IMG/VR virus record: IMGVR_UViG_3300025736_000010
Span: 1-64,000 of that record
From: a virus
Direction: 5' to 3' (one strand)
Length of the DNA stretch: 64,000 nucleotides
The translations under genes were made by a program, and so were the position numbers. A model generated the notes under the pieces. The model was not told the DNA's origin and searched no databases. It saw only the letters and a program-made list of their open reading frames with translations. Of the stretch, positions 1-6,827 are shown piece after piece; the stretch's first letter is position 1; every line of letters starts with the position of its first letter.

Positions 1-285
1 GATCTTACTAAGACAAAGGAGAGCGAAACGCCTGATTTTGTGTGCCCACACTGCGGTATGAAGTGGAACGAAACAGGAGAATATTGGCGCGACGGAGAAT
101 ATGGGTATTTCACGCTAGACGAAGGTAAAAGCATGGCCTTCTTTACCTGCGCTCACTATCGCAGTACTCTTAATGGGCGAAAGCTAGTACATGGATGTGG
201 TAATAGGTTTAAGGTCGCCAGGACGGTTGAAACAACAGTCAGCTATGGCGTAGCGGATAAAATGGATACAGATAAAGTGACCTGA
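1..285 (+). CDS. Hypothetical zinc-binding protein, 5' end outside window
   Basis: The frame is open from base 1 (D-L-T-K-T-K...) to the TGA at 283-285, so the gene most likely begins upstream of the window. A GTG at 40 is possible but has no well-placed ribosome site. The visible part holds CPHCG near its start, then a T-C-A-H and an H-G-C-G-N segment, a pattern of Cys/His pairs that could bind one zinc. Function unknown. Confidence 0.6.
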   Translation, partial: DLTKTKESETPDFVCPHCGMKWNETGEYWRDGEYGYFTLDEGKSMAFFTCAHYRSTLNGRKLVHGCGNRFKVARTVETTVSYGVADKMDTDKVT

Positions 286-327
286 AAGCACAAATGCCAC
301 TAACTGAGGTTTAAAGGAGTAAGGAAC

Positions 328-504
328 ATGAGTAAAGGGCTATACAAACGACTGTGTAACTACGTAAGAAACTACCCGCTATACCACCTATACTACAAAC
401 ACACCAAGAAACACAAACAGGAACTAAAAGACACTACTAATAGGGTATGCGATAGATTCCTAGACGTTATGGGGTATAGACATCCACAGGATAAGCGCCA
501 GTAA
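328..504 (+). CDS. Small basic hypothetical protein (58 aa)
   Basis: ATG at 328 follows AAAGGAG (314-320) at good spacing. The 58-residue product is rich in Lys, Tyr and His (MSKGLYKRL..., then an H-T-K-K-H-K stretch) and ends at TAA 502-504. No known domain is recognised. It fits the operon spacing between its neighbours. Confidence 0.6.
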   Translation: MSKGLYKRLCNYVRNYPLYHLYYKHTKKHKQELKDTTNRVCDRFLDVMGYRHPQDKRQ

Positions 505-545
505 TCCACTTTGCGCCACAAAGTACTTTGTAGAAGGAGAACAGA

Positions 546-833
546 ATGAAACACAAAATACCAATAGAAGACATTTATAAGATGCAAGAGATGCGTGTAA
601 AGATAAACAGAATACCAATAACAGACATACAATTTACATATGAAGGTAAAGACCTAGACATACCAGAGAAAAGACTAGAAGATTGGTTGGATATAGGACT
701 GAATAACACCGATTTCGTGCTAACAGCGACGATATATAGCGCATTGCCGGGTAACCCGGAAGAGAATACAACGATAGCTAATGACATCTTAGAACAGATT
801 GGACAGAAGTTCCCAGAGTTGTGGCCAGATTAG
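546..833 (+). CDS. Hypothetical protein (95 aa)
   Basis: ATG 546 is preceded by GAAGGAGA. The soluble, acidic 95-residue product starts MKHKIPIEDIYKMQE and has no recognised motif. It is the last gene before a roughly 470-base gap. Confidence 0.65.
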   Translation: MKHKIPIEDIYKMQEMRVKINRIPITDIQFTYEGKDLDIPEKRLEDWLDIGLNNTDFVLTATIYSALPGNPEENTTIANDILEQIGQKFPELWPD

Positions 834-1235
834 ACCGTAATTCGCCTTTCGATAATTGAAAAGGAGGGGATGTAGAGTTTCTCCCATGTTTACACCCCAA
901 GACTTAACCATAATCATCCAAAGTCATCTATAACCTTACCAAGACTTTACATTGTAGTACAGCAGTACCACTATTCACCTTAATACAGTACAAGGCGGTG
1001 CATTTTGTATGAGTTATCCTATAATAGCCTTACCCGCACTGGTCAGAAAGGTAACATAATTATACGTTTGCCTATTTTATGAACAATCGCCTGCCACTCT
1101 ACGTTTCAGCCATTTCGCCTCTATTTGACTCCTCTGAAATACGCTGATTTGCCTCTAAAATCGCCTTATCCTATTTTGTGTTTTGCCTAGGGGTCTACGG
1201 TGTAGTAGGGTTTGACTACAGGTGGAGATAGAACT
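834..1235. other. Intergenic block with SD plus start-stop codon pair and scattered TTCGCC
   Basis: No gene is seen. TTCGCC occurs at 841-846 and 1114-1119, with related TCGCC/TTGCC words up to about 1190. At 861-875 a very strong Shine-Dalgarno (AAAAGGAGGGG) is followed at once by ATG-TAG, a minimal start-stop pair that could hold a ribosome but makes no protein. The rest is AT-rich and featureless to the eye. Confidence 0.5.
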
Positions 1236-1277
1236 GGACATTTGTCCTCTTGACATTACCCTACTAACGGATATACT
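1236..1277 (+). promoter_or_regulatory. Promoter with upstream GGACATTTGTCC site
   Basis: TTGACA at 1250-1255 and TATACT at 1272-1277, 16-bp spacer, in front of the gene at 1306. GGACATTTGTCC at 1236-1247 ends two bases before the -35 box. It is the same 12-mer type that is repeated six times at 4540-4672, so a shared DNA-binding protein is likely (inference). Confidence 0.65.
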
Positions 1278-1305
1278 TGTGGTGACTAAAAGGAGCGTGA
1301 TCGGT

Positions 1306-1569
1306 ATGAATGTGGTAAAGCGCAGTGAGTATTGTGGTACTAAAGGTCAATTGTTGAAGGATATTCCAATGGGCACAATCTTTCGTGGGGCTATTGGTGG
1401 TTATCCCCCGCACGTTTGGGTTAAGACTCACTCTATTAACGGTAATGCTATATGTATAGGAGAAGCTGACGCCCCTATGGATGTGGGCCGGGGCTGTTCT
1501 GTCTTCGGCGATTGTGGTACAGTAGTCGGTTACGAGGTTCTTAACGCCACTCTAGTTATAGATGATTAA
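1306..1569 (+). CDS. Hypothetical protein (87 aa)
   Basis: I chose ATG 1306 because AAAAGGAGCG lies at 1288-1297; an upstream in-frame GTG at 1222 would sit before the promoter. The product starts MNVVKRSEYCG and is rich in Gly, Val and Cys, with probable beta strands (GTVVGYEVLNATLVI at the end). No family recognised. Transcribed from the promoter at 1250-1277. Confidence 0.6.
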   Translation: MNVVKRSEYCGTKGQLLKDIPMGTIFRGAIGGYPPHVWVKTHSINGNAICIGEADAPMDVGRGCSVFGDCGTVVGYEVLNATLVIDD

Positions 1570-1620
1570 GGGTTTTGTGTTTTTCGTGGTGTTTGAAAGG
1601 ATCTAGTGTAAGGAGCTGGT

Positions 1621-1839
1621 ATGAAATACATCTATGTCGCAGGAATCGGTATTGTGATGTTCCCCGCAACGTGTAATCACGACGACATAGCAAATTTATT
1701 CAACGGTATTGCTATCGAGTCGGCTGGATTTGTACGCTGTGATGATCCAGACGTACTAACGTGTTCGGGTGATTCAATGACGCTAAAACTTAAGTCTCGT
1801 GTGGTTGATACAGGTGTACTGCGCTCGTGTATTCGCTGA
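1621..1839 (+). CDS. Hypothetical protein (72 aa)
   Basis: ATG 1621 follows AAGGAGCTGG. The product begins MKYIYVAGIGIVMF, a short hydrophobic strand, and continues with Cys/Asp-rich sequence; too short for a confident membrane call. No family recognised. A TTCGCC cluster begins right at its stop codon. Confidence 0.55.
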   Translation: MKYIYVAGIGIVMFPATCNHDDIANLFNGIAIESAGFVRCDDPDVLTCSGDSMTLKLKSRVVDTGVLRSCIR

Positions 1840-1925
1840 TTCGCCTTGATATTCGCCGTTTCGCCTTTGGCTGGATTCGCTAATTCGCCCTTGGTTTCGC
1901 CTTAGTATTCGCCTCCTATTTCGCC
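1831..1925 (+). repeat. TTCGCC cluster 1
   Basis: About eight copies of TTCGCC or one-base variants lie in 95 bp (for example 1852-1857, 1860-1865, 1884-1889, 1896-1901, 1920-1925), spaced irregularly by 6-14 bp. It lies between a stop codon and the next promoter, as do the clusters at 3327 and 4427. Function unknown; binding sites for a phage protein are one option. Confidence 0.7.
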
Positions 1926-2003
1926 TTTGATTTCGGCCTGACTTTATACGTTTCAAGTTGATATGCTAGAATATGGGAGAATATTCAAATTACCCGAAAG
2001 GGC

Positions 2004-2031
2004 TTGACAAACTGATGCAGATGACCATAAT
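2004..2031 (+). promoter_or_regulatory. Sigma70-type promoter
   Basis: TTGACA 2004-2009, CATAAT 2026-2031, 16-bp spacer, about 30 bp before the start of the gene at 2062. Confidence 0.65.
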
Positions 2032-2061
2032 GGTGGTAACAAACGCAGTGAAGGGGTTGGA

Positions 2062-2283
2062 ATGGAAACGCAAGCAGTCTACACGACCGAAGAACTAGCC
2101 GGATTCATTACAGACATGCTAGAACATACAGACACGGAAACGGTCCTTCTTATGGCTAATACGTGTCTTGGCAGGGAATTTGAGTTTGTGGAAGACGGGG
2201 AATATGATAAGTTTGTGGAGGTATTGGAAGACCCCAATTATGCAAAACCCCTGAAAATCTCAAAAATACTTGACAAGCAATAG
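2062..2283 (+). CDS. Hypothetical protein (73 aa)
   Basis: ATG 2062 follows AAGGGGTTGG. The 73-residue acidic product starts METQAVYTTEELAGF and is predicted to be mostly helical. No known family. Its last codons overlap the -35 box of the next promoter. Confidence 0.65.
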   Translation: METQAVYTTEELAGFITDMLEHTDTETVLLMANTCLGREFEFVEDGEYDKFVEVLEDPNYAKPLKISKILDKQ

Positions 2284-2299
2284 ACAATAGGTGTATAGT
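2270..2299 (+). promoter_or_regulatory. Sigma70-type promoter
   Basis: TTGACA 2270-2275 and TATAGT 2294-2299 with an 18-bp spacer. It overlaps the 3' end of the upstream gene and drives the 2330-3274 group. Confidence 0.6.
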
Positions 2300-2329
2300 T
2301 CGATATAAAGCAATCGGGAGGTTGTGAAG

Positions 2330-2674
2330 ATGAAACATGCAGAAAGGTTGACGAAAGTAAGAATAGAGGGAGAATGGAAGATAAGGCATCTTAACGCTAT
2401 CAATTGCCCAAGAGGCCAGGAGATTGGCTTTGTCTCAATGCTGAAAGGATGGCTAACATTTGCAGATAATCACGCTTACTCTGTAGACGATAACGAAAGA
2501 GGAATCGGTAACGACTATTACACGGGTGACATTTGGGCCAGGATAGGCACTGAACTGCGCGGCTTGTTGTCCTGTGATATTGGCTCACGCCTTGACTGCG
2601 GGACGCTTGACGGGGTTATACTGGGCGCGTTAGAAGCAGAAGGCTTTGACGAGAGCGGGGAGCGTGCGGAATGA
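2330..2674 (+). CDS. Hypothetical protein (114 aa)
   Basis: ATG 2330 is 8 bases past GGGAGG (2316-2321); an in-frame GTG at 2324 is too close to it. The product has paired Cys residues (INCPRG, LLSCDIG, LDCGTLDG) and ends at TGA 2672-2674, overlapping the next ATG by 4 bases, which suggests translational coupling. Family unknown. Confidence 0.65.
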   Translation: MKHAERLTKVRIEGEWKIRHLNAINCPRGQEIGFVSMLKGWLTFADNHAYSVDDNERGIGNDYYTGDIWARIGTELRGLLSCDIGSRLDCGTLDGVILGALEAEGFDESGERAE

Positions 2675-2940
2675 TCTTCGTAGACGATAGAACAGAAGAA
2701 CAGAAGAAAACACACGCGACAATCGTCGTTGGAACTGATAGCTTTATGAGCGGATGGGGAGAAGCTGGAGGCGGCCTGTCATACGCTGGATGGGCTTGTA
2801 AGGAGTCGGAAATCAATGCTTGCGAGTCTATGGTCCGCAATCGTAATGAAATGAAGCGAGTCCGCATTGTAGGCAACGACTATAAGCCATCCGGTCAAGG
2901 CCATTGCCATATATACGTGTATAAGGCACGGGAACTGTAA
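2671..2940 (+). CDS. Hypothetical phage protein, SFMSGWGEA type (89 aa)
   Basis: Starts in an ATGA overlap with the preceding gene. The segment TDSFMSGWGEAGGGLSYAGW followed by a basic MKRVRIVG strand and HCHIYVY resembles small uncharacterised proteins seen in other phages (recollection, not a search). Probably a compact alpha/beta fold; no function assigned. Confidence 0.65.
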   Translation: MIFVDDRTEEQKKTHATIVVGTDSFMSGWGEAGGGLSYAGWACKESEINACESMVRNRNEMKRVRIVGNDYKPSGQGHCHIYVYKAREL

Positions 2941-3125
2941 TGAACACATCAAGACGCTCATGCAAATACTTTGAAACATGCGGAAGCAATGAAAACTGCC
3001 TAAACTGTACCGGATACGAGAAGAAGAGCAATCGTGATAAGGTGGCACAGGTGCTAAGGCATAAGAAGCGCAGGTGTCGGCCATATCAGCGAGAAGGGAG
3101 GATAACGCGATGGAATCACGCATAG
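2940..3125 (+). CDS. Cys-rich small protein (61 aa)
   Basis: ATG 2940 shares its A with the preceding TAA. The N-terminal half has CKYFETCGSNENCLNC, four Cys in 16 residues, likely a metal site; the C-terminal half is Arg/Lys-rich. Its end overlaps the next gene, which starts at 3110 in another frame. Moderately sure. Confidence 0.5.
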   Translation: MNTSRRSCKYFETCGSNENCLNCTGYEKKSNRDKVAQVLRHKKRRCRPYQREGRITRWNHA

Positions 3126-3274
3126 AGCGGCTTGAGAGGATAACCCTGAAGATGAGGCTTGGTACGCTTATAATCCGCGAGTATCACCTCGGCGATTGCC
3201 CAAGCGCGTACGATCAGGATATATATACGCCGGTAACAGACCAAAAGGAAATGAAAGCGCTAGATCTAAGATAA
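3110..3274 (+). CDS. Hypothetical protein (54 aa)
   Basis: ATG 3110 was preferred over 3074 because GGGAGG lies at 3097-3102. The product starts MESRIERLERITLK, a likely amphipathic helix. No family recognised. Last gene before the terminator at 3296. Confidence 0.55.
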   Translation: MESRIERLERITLKMRLGTLIIREYHLGDCPSAYDQDIYTPVTDQKEMKALDLR

Positions 3275-3295
3275 TACGCCCAACCTCCCATGATC

Positions 3296-3325
3296 GCCCC
3301 TAGTGTAATGCTGGGGGCTTTCTTG
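3296..3325 (+). terminator. Rho-independent terminator
   Basis: GCCCCTAG (3296-3303) pairs with CTGGGGGC (3311-3318) around a 7-base loop, followed by TTTCTTGTTT. It ends the 2330-3274 group. Confidence 0.75.
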
Positions 3326-3326
3326 T

Positions 3327-3415
3327 TTCGCCTTAGATTACGCCTGTGTTGATTCGCCTTGGATTTCGCCTCTGATATTTCGCCTTGAACAATTCGCCTA
3401 TGATTTCGCCTCTGT
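3327..3415 (+). repeat. TTCGCC cluster 2
   Basis: About seven TTCGCC words in 90 bp, directly after the terminator. A longer string, TTTCGCCTTGAACAATTCGC, is shared with cluster 3 (about 3379 and 4450), so the clusters are copies of one module and not chance hexamers. It is followed by a stretch (3441-3490) resembling 1957-1996: GATATGCT...GAGAATAT...ATTCAAATT. Confidence 0.7.
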
Positions 3416-3576
3416 TTGGCTGATATGTTGGGAGGTGGGTCGATATGCTTGGATATATGAGAATATGTTGGTCGATTATTCAAATTGTCTGGAAACGGTC
3501 CATTTCCATGTTCCTTCCATTCTTCTTCACAACTGGCGGACTAAAATGGTAGTGTAGGAAAGGGAGATGGTATAAG

Positions 3577-3999
3577 ATGGAGAGAAAAGGGCTAACAACG
3601 GATCAAGCGATAGAACAGGAATGCTATTCTATTGGTGAAGCTATCGGGAATTGCCTAGAACTCAATGAAGACTTTATCGAACGATACTGCGGAGAGAAGG
3701 TATCGGCTCAACTGTTGAGGATACCTGAGCGCGACAGGGAGTACGCTATTGAGGGATCAATCGGAGAAGGTGAGGAATGCGGTTCAATGTGCGGACTCGG
3801 AGAAGATTCTATTGTTATTCCTATCGGAGAGATTGAAGTCCAGATAGAATCCCTTGAGGACCTTGCGGACCCTGAGGACTGGGTTATACACGGCGACTGC
3901 GCCTACTGTACACTTGACTCGATACGGTTTACAATTGACATTGAGACACTGACAGAAGCTGTTGACTCGATTCTAGACACTGGAGATGATAGCGAATGA
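3577..3999 (+). CDS. Acidic hypothetical protein (140 aa)
   Basis: ATG 3577 lies behind AAAGGGAGATGGTA, the same initiation region found before the gene at 4739. The product starts MERKGLTTDQAIEQE, is strongly acidic, and carries Cys pairs (ECGSMCG and GDCAYC). No family recognised. Ends in an ATGA overlap with the next gene. A promoter was not obvious. Confidence 0.65.
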   Translation: MERKGLTTDQAIEQECYSIGEAIGNCLELNEDFIERYCGEKVSAQLLRIPERDREYAIEGSIGEGEECGSMCGLGEDSIVIPIGEIEVQIESLEDLADPEDWVIHGDCAYCTLDSIRFTIDIETLTEAVDSILDTGDDSE

Positions 4000-4211
4000 A
4001 ATGGTACGTAGGATTGACAGGGGCGCACGTTCTCAAAGCGTTCAGGGCAACAGCAGAGCCGACGGCAAAGACTCACGGGAAACTATACTTGGCATGTGTA
4101 GGGCCATTCAAGACACGCAGGGGCGCATTGTGGGCAGAGTCTCACGCTCTGAACAACCCTCATGCGTTGACAGTGGCACAGTGTGAAAGGATAGCAAAGG
4201 CGGCACAATGA
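3996..4211 (+). CDS. Hypothetical phage protein (71 aa)
   Basis: Starts in the ATGA overlap at 3996. The core GKLYLACVGPFKTRRGALWA is coding-like and looks like small alpha/beta phage proteins of unknown role. A competing frame at 3986-4186 is rejected because it lacks such a pattern. Ends in another ATGA overlap. Confidence 0.65.
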   Translation: MKWYVGLTGAHVLKAFRATAEPTAKTHGKLYLACVGPFKTRRGALWAESHALNNPHALTVAQCERIAKAAQ

Positions 4212-4372
4212 GAGACTACACTGACAAAGAACGAGAAGAGATGCAGGCCAAGTATTGCAGCATGAGATATACTGAACTTGTGGCAGTAGAGGCAGAGCTG
4301 AAGGAAGAACTGAGCACGGTTCGCACCTTCATTGACAGAATAGGAAGGATAGAGTTTCCAGATAACAGATAA
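4208..4372 (+). CDS. Small helical protein (54 aa)
   Basis: ATG 4208 overlaps the previous TGA (4209-4211). The product MRDYTDKEREEMQAKY... is almost all charged heptad-like sequence, so probably one coiled coil. Third gene of a translationally coupled trio, closed by the terminator at 4388. Confidence 0.6.
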   Translation: MRDYTDKEREEMQAKYCSMRYTELVAVEAELKEELSTVRTFIDRIGRIEFPDNR

Positions 4373-4387
4373 CGCAGTACCATCTTC

Positions 4388-4428
4388 GAGGGCATTGGCT
4401 AACGAGAGCTAATGCCCTCTTTCCTTTT
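4388..4428 (+). terminator. Rho-independent terminator
   Basis: GAGGGCATTGGCT (4388-4400) and AGCTAATGCCCTC (4407-4419) form a long stem with one mismatch, 6-base loop, then TTTCCTTTT. Confidence 0.85.
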
Positions 4429-4516
4429 CGCCCCTACTTTCGCCCCTACTTTCGCCTTGAACAATTCGCCTACACTTTCGCTTATTCGCCTATGATTTCG
4501 CCCGTCATATTTCGCC
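4427..4516 (+). repeat. TTCGCC cluster 3
   Basis: About eight TTCGCC or TTCGCT words in 90 bp, immediately after the terminator, as in cluster 2. It runs straight into the GGACAT array. Confidence 0.7.
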
Positions 4517-4539
4517 CCCATTTGACCGTGTTCAGATGT

Positions 4540-4672
4540 GGTCATGTGTCCTCAAATGATAGCGGACATGTGTCCCCCAAAGAAGAGCGGTCATGTGTCC
4601 TATTCTATAGGTGGTCATGTGTCCTCAATCTGGGTGGGATATGTGTCCTGTTTTGTGTGAGGACATTTGTCT
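4540..4672 (+). repeat. Six-copy 24-bp-period array of a 12-bp near-palindrome
   Basis: Copies at 4540-4551, 4564-4575, 4589-4600, 4613-4624, 4637-4648 and 4661-4672: GGTCATGTGTCC (x3), GGACATGTGTCC, GGATATGTGTCC, GGACATTTGTCT. Start-to-start distances are 24, 25, 24, 24 and 24 bp. The array ends 8 bp before a -35-like box. A single copy lies at 1236. It could be an operator array for a repressor or activator, or iterons of an origin. Confidence 0.85.
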
Positions 4673-4680
4673 AGTCAGTC

Positions 4681-4709
4681 TTCACATAATCTTCACATTA
4701 GTGTGTTAT
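4681..4709 (+). promoter_or_regulatory. Weak promoter behind the array
   Basis: TTCACA (4681-4686) and TGTTAT (4704-4709), 17-bp spacer, about 30 bp before the gene at 4739. The poor boxes next to a regular array suggest that an activator might be needed (inference). Confidence 0.45.
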
Positions 4710-4738
4710 GGTGAAGTATCAAAGGGAGATGGTACGAG

Positions 4739-4960
4739 ATGGCAAAAGACTTCACGCCGGTTGTAACGCAAGTGACACAGGAAGAGGCTGAAAACATGAT
4801 GTTCGGACTTGACTCTATAGGATACTGTAGAGCTTGCGGTGCTGAACGTAGTGGATGTGAACCGGATGCTCGCGGGTACGAATGTTACGAATGTGGCGAA
4901 CATCAGGTGTATGGCTTTGAAGAACTTATGATCATGGGTGAAGTGGAAATTGTAGAGTAG
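4739..4960 (+). CDS. Zinc-ribbon small protein (73 aa)
   Basis: ATG 4739 is preceded by AAAGGGAGATGGTACGAG. The centre has YCRACG, then GCEP, then YECYECGEHQVYGFEEL, giving CxxC...CxxC as in a zinc ribbon. Similar short proteins are common in phages; no function known. First gene after the 24-bp array, so it may be the regulated target. Confidence 0.7.
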   Translation: MAKDFTPVVTQVTQEEAENMMFGLDSIGYCRACGAERSGCEPDARGYECYECGEHQVYGFEELMIMGEVEIVE

Positions 4961-4988
4961 TAAATCAAATATCCCGAGGAGGATACTT

Positions 4989-5498
4989 ATGGCGACAATG
5001 AAAATAAAGAAAGATGAGACAATACGTTTTGACGGCACATGGATTACAAACGGGTTTTGGATGTCACACAGGAACAGGATAACCCTCAGCGATAAGGCAA
5101 TGCAGGGATTGATCGATGCCAGCATACCATTCTCCCGCCAGGGTTATGGCGGGGAGATTGAAACTGGCGACAAGGTGAACACGTTTCAAGCAGAGCGTGT
5201 AATGCCGGAGGAGTCTTGCCCCGGCTCACAACTTGTTCCTACTCGCTTCCTCTACGAGATAGAGGATAACGGGGCAACAACCGTATGCCGTGTAATGAAA
5301 CACGATAGCGGCCGCCTCGTAGCAGTTAGCGAGCGGTATGCCGTCTTGTGGGAGGGACTCATGCTATATCAACACGCCCCATTGAAAGCTATCGGGATTG
5401 ATAACGGAACAGAAACGATAGCGGTTGTAATGCCGGTGAACAGCGATATGGCATTATCGGAACAAGTGAACAGACTTCACACCGGCTCGCAAGTCTAG
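4989..5498 (+). CDS. Hypothetical protein (169 aa)
   Basis: ATG 4989 follows GAGGAGG at ideal distance. The product starts MATMKIKKDETIRFDGTW and alternates short beta strands and charged loops; no membrane segment and no recognised domain. It is the last plus-strand gene before the convergent point and is closed by a strong hairpin terminator. Confidence 0.7.
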   Translation: MATMKIKKDETIRFDGTWITNGFWMSHRNRITLSDKAMQGLIDASIPFSRQGYGGEIETGDKVNTFQAERVMPEESCPGSQLVPTRFLYEIEDNGATTVCRVMKHDSGRLVAVSERYAVLWEGLMLYQHAPLKAIGIDNGTETIAVVMPVNSDMALSEQVNRLHTGSQV

Positions 5499-5509
5499 CG
5501 CCTCCTCAC

Positions 5510-5545
5510 ACCCCTCCGAACTGGCAACTCGGAGGGGTTATTCTC
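5510..5545 (+). terminator. Hairpin terminator
   Basis: ACCCCTCCGA (5510-5519) and TCGGAGGGGT (5529-5538), perfect 10-bp stem, then TATTCT. Ends the left plus-strand block. Confidence 0.75.
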
Positions 5546-5828
5546 TGCCTATTTCACGTCCGAACCACTCCAAACCACTCCCGAACTACTCAAAAGACGG
5601 CAACCTTTCCCAGTCACTCCCATTCTATCCTATAACCTCATGAAGTCTACAGCGTAGAGTAGGACAGGGGATGCGGTGTCGTAGGCTCTATTATAATGTG
5701 TTAGGTACCCATCTTTTTTGCTAGAATACGCTATCATATACTACAACGCCCCTGCCCGATACAAATCCGCAAAAAATTACAAAACGTATAATTAACACAT
5801 CCAAATTTTTTGCGTAATATTTTGCACA
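5546..5828. other. Convergent intergenic region with long inverted repeat
   Basis: No gene is seen. CGCAAAAAATT (5768-5778) and AATTTTTTGCG (5804-5814) form a perfect 11-bp inverted repeat with a 25-base loop, just past the end of the minus-strand block. It may stop transcription arriving on either strand. The TATAAT at 5692-5697 lacks a -35 box. Confidence 0.5.
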
Positions 5829-6063
5829 CTATCCATCATCAACGATCCAATAATCAAACTCCTCAGGATGCTCGTCGCGATACGCTATGAACTCATCCGC
5901 CGACATAGTGCCTTTTCGCATATTGCAGTCTGGACAAGCCAAGGTACCATACGCACTCTTTACTCTTACATATAGGGCATATTAGTACTTTTATCTTTTT
6001 CTCTTGTTTTATCTCCTTCAGTATCTTATCACATAGTTTTTTGCAGCATCTACATGTTTTCAT
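5829..6063 (-). pseudogene. Zinc-binding protein, frameshifted
   Basis: From ATG 6063 the frame reads MKTCRCCKKLC... to CPICKSKECVW and stops at 5893. The +1 frame continues the same kind of protein: GTLACPDCNMRKGTMSADEF... to a TAG at 5829. Removing one A near 5970 would join them into a CPxC...CPDC protein of about 77 residues with the look of an HNH or zinc-ribbon tail. Either an indel or two overlapping genes. Confidence 0.5.
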
Positions 6064-6068
6064 ATATA

Positions 6069-6254
6069 TCACTCATCCGTCTCGCTCGACTCCCAGTACT
6101 CACAACTTCCGTAGTAGCCTATCAACGCTCTAGGAGCCAGTCCGTCGGGCGTAGGGTTATGAGAACAGTACGTTTCGTCATAGAACGAGTCATAGGCCAT
6201 ATACTTACACTTACAGCACGGTTTATACACTAATGGGTTTACGTAGGTTGGCAT
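6069..6254 (-). CDS. Cys-rich small protein (61 aa)
   Basis: RBS AGGAGA stands before the ATG. The product has CCKCKYMAYD, then YCSHNP and SCEYWE at the end: CxxC...C...C-x-x-W-E. The same layout occurs in the gene at 17721, so the two are probably related metal-binding proteins. Function unknown. Confidence 0.65.
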   Translation of the reverse strand: MPTYVNPLVYKPCCKCKYMAYDSFYDETYCSHNPTPDGLAPRALIGYYGSCEYWESSETDE

Positions 6255-6804
6255 TGTTTTCTCCTATACTGTTGTTTTGTTTTCCGCTTAATACTCCAAC
6301 GTTCACCATTAACGACAGTTCTATTGTACGCGTACCATTGAATGTATCCCATTGTATTGGTAGTTTTAGTAGTTTTAAGGTCCAGTATCTTATTGATGTT
6401 TTTAGCGTCCATTTAGGTGCTAGCAATCCTAGCTTTCTTAGTTTGTACGAGTCTTGTTGTATAAATACTTTCTCCGGTGAAGATTTCTTTAATAGCCTGT
6501 TCATACCTGCTGCGAGTTCAACTGTTTGATCTGTTTCGCGTACTCTGCTAAAATATCTTGCTTGGTTATGTAGTGTTTCTACTCTTACCATAGTTTCTGT
6601 TTTCGGCGGGAGCGGTATAGTTAGGTTGCGATCTGCATACTTCGTGAATGGTTCATCGTATTGCATCAATCTAATATTCCAAAGGTCGTTCGGCACTATA
6701 GTTACTTTGAATCCTTTGTGTAGTTCTGCAATTGCGTTTTCGGGCCACTTATATATATTAGACCATTCTTCTACTGTATGCGGTCGCTTTAGTTTTGTTT
6801 TCAT
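6223..6804 (-). CDS. Hypothetical protein (193 aa)
   Basis: I start at the ATG 6802-6804 (MKTKLKRPHTVEEW), 3 bases after AAGGAGTGGAA; the upstream in-frame GTG overlaps the ribosome site. Basic protein with Trp-rich N-terminus; no domain recognised. Its end overlaps the next gene by 32 bases. The first 12 bases, ATGAAAACAAAA, recur at 7314 and 9287. Confidence 0.6.
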   Translation of the reverse strand: MKTKLKRPHTVEEWSNIYKWPENAIAELHKGFKVTIVPNDLWNIRLMQYDEPFTKYADRNLTIPLPPKTETMVRVETLHNQARYFSRVRETDQTVELAAGMNRLLKKSSPEKVFIQQDSYKLRKLGLLAPKWTLKTSIRYWTLKLLKLPIQWDTFNGTRTIELSLMVNVGVLSGKQNNSIGENNANLRKPISV

Positions 6805-6827
6805 TTCCACTCCTTATATATTCCGTA

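Noticed and set aside
4492-4674. Open frame of 60 codons across the 24-bp array
   Set aside because: It is only open because the 12-mers repeat in a compatible phase; no RBS, and the residues (GHVSS/GHVSP/SCVL) mirror the DNA repeat.
5692-5697. Promoter at the convergent region
   Set aside because: TATAAT is present, but there is no -35-like hexamer 15-19 bp upstream.
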